62,104 nt of DNA, from contig DATJZY010000120.1 of assembly GCA_035577985.1 (NCBI GenBank), positions 1 to 62,104 of the forward strand. The letters are read 5' to 3'. Made by a program: the position numbers and the translations under genes. This DNA comes from Candidatus Eisenbacteria bacterium (GTDB lineage Bacteria; Desulfobacterota; Binatia; DP-6). The notes below the pieces were generated by a model. It was given only the letters and a program-made list of their open reading frames with translations, did not search any database and was not told where the DNA came from. This document shows, one piece after another, positions 54,308 through 62,104 of this stretch. The stretch's first letter is position 1, and every line of letters starts with the position of its first letter.

Positions 54308-55497
54308 TGGCGGAGTCGGCTCCCGCGCTGCGCGAGAACCTGAAGGCGCTCCGGCTGGATCGCCGACCCGCGCCCGCGCCGCGCCGCTCGCGGCGCCGGA
54401 TCGCGGCCGGCATCGTCGCGCTGCTCGTGCTCCTGCTCGTCGTCGCGCGCGGCCTGCGTGGCGGCGCCGCGGTGCCAGTCGAGACGGCGCGCGTCGTGAA
54501 GCTCGCCCCGAGCGGCGACGGCAGCCCGTCGGCGGTGCCCGTGCTCGCGGGCTCGGGCTACGTCGTCAGCGCCGATCGCTACATCTCGATCGGCGTGCGC
54601 GTGCCCGGTCGCATCGACCGCTACCTCGTCGAGGAAGGCGCGCACGTGAAGGCGGGCGATCCGCTCGTGCAGCTCGACGCCCGCGACTACGAATCGGCGG
54701 TCGCGCGGCTCGAGGCGACGCTCCGCAGCGCGCACGCGCAGGCGGTGCTGAAGCGCAAGCAGCTCGAGCGGGCGCGCTCGCTCGCGGGATCGAAGGTCGT
54801 CAGCCGCGACGAGCTGGACGTGCGCCAGGCCGAGGCCGACGCGGCCGATGCCGCCGTCAACCAGAACGAAGCCGAGCTCGCGGCGGCGAAGGTGAACCTC
54901 GAGTACACCACCCTGCGCGCGCCGCGCAGCGGCGTCATCCTCGCCAAGCTGAAGGAGGTCGGCGAGATCGCGGTTCCGGGCGGGTTCTCCGGCTCGGGCG
55001 ACTTGATCCGCATGGCGAACCTCGAGGACCTGCGCGGCCAGGTCGACATCACCGAGAGCGAGCTCGCGAAGGTGCACATGGGCCAGCGGGCCGAGGTCGT
55101 CCCGGACGCCTATCCCGACCGGAAGTATCCGGCCCACGTCGTGAAGCTCTACCCGCAGGTCGATCGCCAGAAGGGGACGCTGCGCGTCGAGGTGCAGATC
55201 GAACGCCTCGACGACTTCCTGTGGCCCGACATGAGCGCGCGCATCACGTTCCTGGAGGACGTCCCGACGCCGCCGGGGGCCGGTGCCGTCCTCGTCCCGC
55301 GCAGCGCGCTGCGCACCGACGAGGCGGGATCGTTCGTGTGGGTCGTGCGCGACGGGCGCGTCGGGCGCGCCGGCGTCGTGACCGATCGCACGTTCGGCGA
55401 GCAGGTGCAGGTGACGGGTGGCCTCGGGGGCGACGAGGTCGTCGTCGTCGGCTCGCCGCCGCCGCTGCGCGACGGGCAAGCCGTCGCGACGAAGTAG
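54307..55497 (+). CDS. HlyD/MacA-type membrane-fusion adaptor
   Basis: A 396-residue adaptor. An N-terminal membrane segment (about 32-50) precedes a barrel-sandwich hybrid domain with coiled-coil hairpin (about 125-195: RLEATLRSAHAQAVLKRKQLE), a beta-barrel (YPDRKYPAHVVKLYP) and C-terminal domain. It closes the ABC operon, giving a complete tripartite-ready pump; no outer-membrane TolC gene is in the window, so a distant one is needed. Start and overlap TGATG support translational coupling. Confidence 0.93.
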   Translation: MAESAPALRENLKALRLDRRPAPAPRRSRRRIAAGIVALLVLLLVVARGLRGGAAVPVETARVVKLAPSGDGSPSAVPVLAGSGYVVSADRYISIGVRVPGRIDRYLVEEGAHVKAGDPLVQLDARDYESAVARLEATLRSAHAQAVLKRKQLERARSLAGSKVVSRDELDVRQAEADAADAAVNQNEAELAAAKVNLEYTTLRAPRSGVILAKLKEVGEIAVPGGFSGSGDLIRMANLEDLRGQVDITESELAKVHMGQRAEVVPDAYPDRKYPAHVVKLYPQVDRQKGTLRVEVQIERLDDFLWPDMSARITFLEDVPTPPGAGAVLVPRSALRTDEAGSFVWVVRDGRVGRAGVVTDRTFGEQVQVTGGLGGDEVVVVGSPPPLRDGQAVATK

Positions 55498-55628
55498 CAC
55501 CCGCCTGTAAAATCCGTCTGACAGTCCTCGGGTCCTCGTGCCTCCGGCAGTGGACACCCCGCCCGAGCCCGTCACCGCCCGGCGTGGGAATCCGGGCGGC
55601 ACGCCGTGTGCTCCGGGGAGCCACAGCC

Positions 55629-56171
55629 ATGAAAACCTCCGATCTTGCCCACCTGGTCCAGCTGGTGCTCGGGACGACCGTCGCGGAGCCCGTCGTGGCG
55701 CGGCTGCACGAGCGCGCCGAGGGCGACCCGCGCGTCGTGCTCGACGTCCTGCGCCACGCCCTCGATCACGCCGACGGCCCGATCGTGGGTCTCGAAGCCG
55801 CAGTCGGCAACGGCATCGCGCCACCCACGTGGCTCTTCCGCCGCGAGGGCGACTACTGGATGATCCGCTACGCCGATCGCGTCGTCCGCCTGCACGACAC
55901 GGCGGGCCTTCGCTACCTGGCGGTGCTGCTCGCGAATCCCGGCACCGCCATCGACGCGGTCGCGATCGCCGCCCACGGCCGGCGTCGCACGCGGGGGATC
56001 ACGGCGGAGCAGGCGCGCCTGGCCGTCACCAAGAGCGTCAAGGTGGCCATCGCGCGGCTCGACGACGTGCATCCGGATCTCGCCGAGCACTTCCGGACGA
56101 CGATCCGCCGCGGCTACCGCTGCACCTACCGCCCCGACGCGCACCAGACGGCACGGTGGAGCGTCGGCTGA
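55629..56171 (+). CDS. Stand-alone C-terminal domain typical of AAA/LuxR-type regulators
   Basis: A 180-residue protein. LHERAEGDPRVVLDVLRHAL near the start resembles the end of an AAA ATPase module, and the rest (WLFRREGDYWMIRYADRVVRL, GLRYLAVLLANPG, then TKSVKVAIARLDDVHPDLAEHF and TIRRGYRCTYRPD) is a domain normally found as the last 150 residues of large AAA_16-containing regulators and cyclases. Here it is separate, with its own ribosome site (ggggag) and no ATPase upstream. It could be a true single-domain regulator or a relic. Confidence 0.6.
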   Translation: MKTSDLAHLVQLVLGTTVAEPVVARLHERAEGDPRVVLDVLRHALDHADGPIVGLEAAVGNGIAPPTWLFRREGDYWMIRYADRVVRLHDTAGLRYLAVLLANPGTAIDAVAIAAHGRRRTRGITAEQARLAVTKSVKVAIARLDDVHPDLAEHFRTTIRRGYRCTYRPDAHQTARWSVG

Positions 56172-57263
56172 TCAGGCGAGGAACTCCTCGGACCCGAGAT
56201 CCACGATCTGCGCGCCGTGACGGCGCAGCATGGTGAGGAACATCTCGTCGCCGCGCTCGGTCTGCACGACCATCATCGACGCGCCGATCGCCATGAGGAA
56301 TCCCCCGAACGCGTAGCGCCGGTAGTCGCGCCAACACTCGTCCCACGAGTAGCCCGTGACCCCGCGCGCCGTGAGCCCGCCGTAGTACCGTCGCAGCAGC
56401 TCGCGCTCGTGCGTGCGGCGCGGATCGCTCTCGAGCCCCGCCCCGAGGAAGTAGGCCGCGTCGAACACCGGCGGGCCCCACACGACCGTCTGCCAGTCGA
56501 CCACGGCGAGCGGATAGCCGCCGTCGGCGGTCCCGAAGAGCATGTTGTCGAGGCGGTAGTCGCCGTGCTGGACGGCGCGCGGTCCGGGGCGGTCGCGCAG
56601 GAAGCGGCCGATACGCTGCATCAGCAACTCGCCGATCTCGACGTGCCGCGGATCGAGCCGGTGGCCGTAGCGCTCGACGAACCCCGGCAGGAGCGGCGGC
56701 AGGAGCATCTCGCCGAAGGCGTGGGCTTCTTCGGTGCCGTTGCGGTTCAGCCATTCCACGGCGGCGAGCGCAGGGTCGTTCCAGCGCGGCGCGTGGAGCT
56801 TCGCGAGCTCGTCCATCGCGAGCCCCGCCTGCTCGACCGTGCAGCCTGCGAGCTGATCCCCCTGCACGCAGGGCGCGAGGTCCTCGAGGACGAGCACGAA
56901 CTCGCCGGTCGCGAGGTCGATGTCGGCGAAGTGGCACGCGGGCGTGCGAATGTCGACGGTGCGCGCGATCTCGCGATAGAACCCGACCTCGACCTCGTAC
57001 GTGCGCAGCGCCACACCGGTCGCGCGACTGGTCGGATCGCTCGAGGCGAACTTGCACACCACCGAGCGCGGCGCCCGCGGCGCGGCGCCGTCGTAGCGCA
57101 GCACGTAGCGAATGCTGTCGCCCATCTGGCCGGTGCCGACGCGCGCCGGCTCGCAGCCGACGAGACGCGTCCCGTCGAGCAGCCCCGCCGCGCGTAGCAC
57201 GCCCTCCAGCCACGCGACGTCGACGTCGTCCGGACGTCGCGGAAATGCGGAGGCGGAGGACAT
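56172..57263 (-). CDS. Aminoglycoside/ecdysteroid-kinase-like phosphotransferase
   Basis: A 363-residue kinase-fold enzyme. The ATP-binding lobe has VVCKFA and EFVLVLEDL; the catalytic loop is VQHGDYRLDNMLF (H-G-D...N), and the metal-binding VVDWQTVVWGPP replaces the kinase DFG. It belongs to the APH/EcKinase group, which phosphorylates small hydroxylated molecules, including choline and ecdysteroids in other organisms. Start at 57263 is preferred over GTG 57278 because it matches the usual N-terminus. Confidence 0.86.
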   Translation of the reverse strand: MSSASAFPRRPDDVDVAWLEGVLRAAGLLDGTRLVGCEPARVGTGQMGDSIRYVLRYDGAAPRAPRSVVCKFASSDPTSRATGVALRTYEVEVGFYREIARTVDIRTPACHFADIDLATGEFVLVLEDLAPCVQGDQLAGCTVEQAGLAMDELAKLHAPRWNDPALAAVEWLNRNGTEEAHAFGEMLLPPLLPGFVERYGHRLDPRHVEIGELLMQRIGRFLRDRPGPRAVQHGDYRLDNMLFGTADGGYPLAVVDWQTVVWGPPVFDAAYFLGAGLESDPRRTHERELLRRYYGGLTARGVTGYSWDECWRDYRRYAFGGFLMAIGASMMVVQTERGDEMFLTMLRRHGAQIVDLGSEEFLA

Positions 57264-57309
57264 GCGCCCGGCTAGCACACCCTCCGGCCGGACTGCGAGC
57301 CGGGCCCGG

Positions 57310-57468
57310 CTATTCGACCCGGAGCGGACGCGGTTTCGGCTTGCGCCGCACGACCATGACCTCCTGGCCCTTCACGTCGAGCCGGCGGCGATCGCTTGGC
57401 GCCTCGCGGTGCGGATGCGCGGCGCGGCTCTCACGCCATTTGCGGAGCATGTCCTCGATCTGGTCCAC
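57310..57468 (-). CDS. Small basic ORF downstream of rpoD
   Basis: A 52-residue reading frame (GTG 57468 to TAG 57310) with a very strong ribosome site, gggaggagggg, before the start. The protein is highly charged and basic (opening VDQIEDMLRKWRESR, ending with KPKPRPLRVE), with no known motif; a short helix is likely. It begins 55 bases after the rpoD stop and could be in the same transcript. Confidence 0.5.
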   Translation of the reverse strand: MDQIEDMLRKWRESRAAHPHREAPSDRRRLDVKGQEVMVVRRKPKPRPLRVE

Positions 57469-57523
57469 CTTCCCCTCCTCCCATCATCAACCACCACCCC
57501 CGCCCGACGCGGGACGTGGACGA

Positions 57524-59338
<1,815 letters not shown>

Positions 59339-59497
59339 ACGACGAACCCTCGAAGAGAGCGGACCGGCGGGTGGGCCGCTTTCGTCAGCACCGAGTGCGC
59401 AGCCCTGGGGACAATTCCGCTCAAGCCGTAAAGAATCCGCGCGTGCCTTGGATCATGCGTCGAACAGACGCACGGCCTACGCGCGATCGCGCCGGGC

Positions 59498-59526
59498 ACC
59501 CTACTGGCCCGACCCCGTCCAGTCAA
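59498..59526 (-). promoter_or_regulatory. Putative rpoD promoter
   Basis: On the minus strand TTGACT (59526-59521), 17 bases, TAGGGT (59503-59498). It would give a leader of about 160 bases before the rpoD GTG. The -10 is a weak match. Confidence 0.35.
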
Positions 59527-59580
59527 GGGTAAAATTCATTTGTGTGGCGCGGCGTTGGCGTTCGGGTTAGAACCCGCGCC

Positions 59581-61824
59581 ATGCGACCGTCGGGACCCCT
59601 GCTCGCCCTCCTCTTCGTCGCCTCCGCGACCCTCGCCGACGGGCTCCCGCTCGAGCACCCGCTCGCCCCATCAACGGTGGCGTTGAAAGGTGGAGTCACA
59701 CGCCGCGTCCTTTTCCAGGCACGTTGGCGCGGGGCCACCGGCCCGGCCGATCCGATGGCAGGCGGCGCCACGCTGCGGATCATCGGTGGCCCCGGGGAGG
59801 GCGACAGCGGGCTCGTGTCGCTCGCCGCCGAGCATTGGAAGACGAGCGGGCATCGCATGCGGTACACCGACGCGAGCGGCGCCGCGGCAGGCGTGCGGTC
59901 GGTCATCCTCAGGATGAACAAGAAGGGGGGCATCGTTCGCATCGCCGGACGCGGGGCGTGGCCCTACGCGATCGATCGGCCGCAGACCGAGGTGACGGTG
60001 ACCCTCACGATCGGCGCGTCCCGCTGGTGTGCACATTTCGAGGGACAGGGCCTCTCGAACGGGCGCGGGCGTGTCGTGGGGCACAGCAAGACAGCCCCCC
60101 AGTCGTGCCCGTGCGAAGCCCCCGCGACGAGCACGTTCGCCGCCATCCAGACGGCCATCTTCGAGCGCCACGGGTGCACCCAGGCCATCTGCCACGGCGC
60201 GTCGCCCGGCGAGGGAAGCCTCGACCTTCGACCGGAGGTCGCCTACGAGCAGCTGGTCGGCAAGGCGTCGACCATCCTGCCCTCGCAGCAGCGCGTCCAG
60301 CCCGGCGCGAAGGAGACGAGCCTGCTCTGGCGCAAGCTCGCGGCCAAGACCCTGGATCTGGAGGGCGTGCCCGGGACGGCGATGCCGAACGGCGCCTTCG
60401 CGCCGCTGACGCCGAACGAGCTGCACGCGGTCGAGCTGTGGATCTACAACGGCGCACCCAAGGACACCGTGGTGAAGGACACCGACGTGCTGCTGGCTTC
60501 GTGCCTGCCGCCTGCGACCCCGCAGAAGATTCCGCCGCCCGCGCCGCCCGCCGCCGGCGAGGGCGTGCAGCTCTACTCGCCCGAGTGGACGATCCCCGCC
60601 AACGGCGAGGGCGAGGTATGTTTCGCGACCCACTACGACTTCTCGGCCCAGGTGCCGGCCGAGCTGACCTTCCCGTGCCCGGACGCGTGGGGCGGGCCCG
60701 CCAAGACGTGCTTCGCCTACAAGCGGACCGAGCTGACGCAGGACCCGAACTCGCACCACTCGATCCTGCGCCTGTACCGCGGCACCTACCCGATCACCGA
60801 TCCGGGCTGGGGCACGTTCACGTGTCACGGCGGTGAGCACGCCGGCACGCCGTGCGATCCCCTCGGGATCGGCGTCGCGGCGCCGGCCGGAGCCGACTGC
60901 GGCACCCGCAGCGCCTGCGCCGGGAGCGTCGTCCAAGCGATCGCCTGCATCGGCTACGGACCGGCCGATCTCAGCGTCGGCGCGGCCGTCGGCGCCGACA
61001 GCCTCATGGCGCCGCAGATCCTCATCTCGACCGAGCCCTACTACGACAACCCCTATCCGGGCGGCGTCTACAACGTCATGCCGGTCGCCGGCACGTTCGT
61101 CGTGAACTCGCACGCCTTCAACGCGACGGGCGAGCCGACGACCAACGAGCAGTGGCTCAACATCTACTTCGCGTCCGCGACCGAGCGGGAGTACCTGATC
61201 CAGGACGTGTTCGACGCGATCGACATCTTCATCGCGAACGTGCCGCCCTTCGAAACACGCCAGTACTGCCGCACCATGACGGTCCCGAAGGGCACGCGGA
61301 TCTTCCAGCTCTACTCGCATACCCACAAGCGCGGGAAGCTCTTCCAGGCGTGGGGGCCGGGCATCGCGCCCAAGTGCTCGTCGCGCACGGGGCCGTGCGC
61401 GCCCGAGTCGACGGCGCCCTTCCTGGTGACGACGAACTACGCCGATCCCGACATCGTCACGTACAAGGACCCGGTGCTCGCGCTCGACGGCGACGAGCCG
61501 AGTCGCACGATCAAGTACTGCGCCGACTACGACAACGGCGCGTCCAATCCGTCGACGGTGAAGCGCCGCTCGACGTCGCCGCTGACGCCGCTCGGGACGC
61601 CGACCTGCGGGGACGCCGACACGGCCTGCCTCGGCGGGCCGCACAAGGGCGAGAAGTGCAACGGCAACGACGCCGTCTGCGACTCGCAGCCCGGTCTCGG
61701 CGACGGCCTCTGCGACGCCTGCACGCTCCACGGCGGCGTCACGACCGACGACGAGATGTTCGCGATGCTCGGCTACTACTACTGCGAGCACAACACGGAC
61801 TGCGAAGCCGTCCTACAGCCCTAG
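59581..61824 (+). CDS. Secreted fusion: exported module, cytochrome-like domain and copper type II monooxygenase (PHM/DBH-like)
   Basis: A 747-residue protein with a signal peptide (about 1-20). Residues about 35-165 carry an exported beta module with HWKTSGHRMRYTD near 84, like those of genes 1, 16981 and 17864. Residues about 185-300 are a cytochrome c-like domain with a non-standard CTQAICH (C199-x4-C204-H205) and MPNGAFAPL...LWIYNGAP, as in Planctomycete-type cytochrome domains. The rest (about 345-747) is PHM/DBH-like: H392-H393, H511 in NSHAFNATGEP, H580-T-H582, and M726 in DDEMFAMLGYYY, matching the two copper sites. It should hydroxylate or cleave a substrate outside the cytoplasm. 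Several Cys pairs support disulfides. Confidence 0.85.
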   Translation: MRPSGPLLALLFVASATLADGLPLEHPLAPSTVALKGGVTRRVLFQARWRGATGPADPMAGGATLRIIGGPGEGDSGLVSLAAEHWKTSGHRMRYTDASGAAAGVRSVILRMNKKGGIVRIAGRGAWPYAIDRPQTEVTVTLTIGASRWCAHFEGQGLSNGRGRVVGHSKTAPQSCPCEAPATSTFAAIQTAIFERHGCTQAICHGASPGEGSLDLRPEVAYEQLVGKASTILPSQQRVQPGAKETSLLWRKLAAKTLDLEGVPGTAMPNGAFAPLTPNELHAVELWIYNGAPKDTVVKDTDVLLASCLPPATPQKIPPPAPPAAGEGVQLYSPEWTIPANGEGEVCFATHYDFSAQVPAELTFPCPDAWGGPAKTCFAYKRTELTQDPNSHHSILRLYRGTYPITDPGWGTFTCHGGEHAGTPCDPLGIGVAAPAGADCGTRSACAGSVVQAIACIGYGPADLSVGAAVGADSLMAPQILISTEPYYDNPYPGGVYNVMPVAGTFVVNSHAFNATGEPTTNEQWLNIYFASATEREYLIQDVFDAIDIFIANVPPFETRQYCRTMTVPKGTRIFQLYSHTHKRGKLFQAWGPGIAPKCSSRTGPCAPESTAPFLVTTNYADPDIVTYKDPVLALDGDEPSRTIKYCADYDNGASNPSTVKRRSTSPLTPLGTPTCGDADTACLGGPHKGEKCNGNDAVCDSQPGLGDGLCDACTLHGGVTTDDEMFAMLGYYYCEHNTDCEAVLQP

Positions 61825-61827
61825 GCT

Positions 61828-61854
61828 CCAGCCCAAGACTTCGTCTTGGGCTGG
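61828..61854. other. Perfect intergenic hairpin after the copper monooxygenase gene
   Basis: A 12-base-pair stem (61828-61839 with 61843-61854) with loop ttc. The stem core gacttcgtc is the reverse of that in the hairpin at 23147. It starts 4 bases after the stop codon; it lacks a T-run. Confidence 0.6.
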
Positions 61855-61888
61855 GGAGGACCGAGTGTGGGGCGTGGGTGGCACGCGC

Positions 61889-62104
61889 GACCGGTATGTC
61901 GCGGCCGGCAAAGCCGGCGCGACAAGCGAGGAACGCGCGCTAGCCGGACGCATGCGTGGTTGCCGCGGCGTGCACGCTGCGTTGGCTGGTTGCGCGAGCA
62001 GTCGTGCCGGCTTGCCCCCTCGCACGCGAGCCTTGCCCGCGTCGCACCTCCACGCGCGTACCTCGCGCTGTCGCGCCGGCTTTGCCGGCCGCGACATGCC
62101 GGTC
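61889..62104. repeat. Palindromic MITE/REP-like element reaching the window edge
   Basis: Arms at 61889-61939 and 62053-62104 are inverted copies. The inner 28 bases (61897-61924 region with 62069-62096) match exactly and the outer parts have one mismatch and one small gap. Each arm also holds a small palindrome (ccggcaaagccgg). About 113 bases lie between the arms, with no ORF. It is like a non-autonomous mobile element or REP doublet. Confidence 0.7.

Overview
The window is a very GC-rich stretch of bacterial chromosome with about 50 protein genes and no rRNA, tRNA, CRISPR array, phage or plasmid backbone that I can see. The gene mix is acyl-CoA dehydrogenases, many short-chain dehydrogenases, exported cysteine-rich proteins with Thr/Ser linkers, Myxococcus-type cysteine repeats, YVTN propellers, di-haem cytochromes and outer-membrane barrels. 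This fits an uncultured Gram-negative of the deltaproteobacterial/Binatota type. The lineage is an inference from gene content, not from a marker gene.

Layout. 1-8.6 kb: the C-terminus of a secreted hydrolase, a small lipoprotein, an SDR, alanine dehydrogenase (ald), a lipoprotein DsbA-like thioredoxin, a YVTN-propeller/di-haem cytochrome fusion, a strong terminator and an AlgE-like porin. 8.6-12.6 kb: a transposase remnant, a secreted Cys protein, an anti-sigma/ECF-sigma pair, a DUF4394 protein and a degenerate receiver protein. 12.6-15.6 kb: a VanX-like dipeptidase fused to a cyclase, a Dph6-like ATP pyrophosphatase and a secreted polymer-like protein, all in one tightly packed operon. 15.7-21.8 kb: an SDR, two tandem secreted Thr/Ser-tailed paralogues with matching promoters and terminators, a GT39-like membrane glycosyltransferase, an acidic exported protein and a DUF2333 protein.

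21.9-35.4 kb: an NTF2-like protein, a catalytically dead M48 lipoprotein, an SDR plus acyl-CoA dehydrogenase operon, sufT, a NYN-LOTUS RNA-binding protein, an exported PNPOx-like protein, a B12-binding radical SAM gene cut by an in-frame TGA, RNase D, a second acyl-CoA dehydrogenase overlapping a lipase-maturation-factor homologue, a broken transglutaminase fragment, an AraC/GyrI regulator and an HCCA-isomerase-like DsbA-fold protein. 35.4-46 kb: a damaged cytochrome P460 gene coupled to an N-acyl-D-amino-acid deacylase, a 1435-residue exported multidomain protein, and a tandem array of a secreted cysteine-rich family (two complete copies and one 5'-truncated copy), each followed by an almost identical terminator.

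46-62.1 kb: a TPR/beta-barrel - FecR - CHASE2/nucleotide-cyclase cassette, a NUDIX hydrolase, a complete ABC-FtsX-FtsX-HlyD export operon, a stand-alone winged-helix-like domain, a phosphotransferase, an unannotated 52-residue ORF, rpoD, a secreted cytochrome-like/copper type II monooxygenase, and a large palindromic intergenic repeat at the right edge.

The strongest candidates for undescribed biology are the tandem cysteine-rich array (41.9-45.9 kb), a W...G-F-K-Y-x-D exported module shared by four proteins in the window, the copper monooxygenase fusion, the VanX-cyclase fusion and the TGA-interrupted radical SAM gene.
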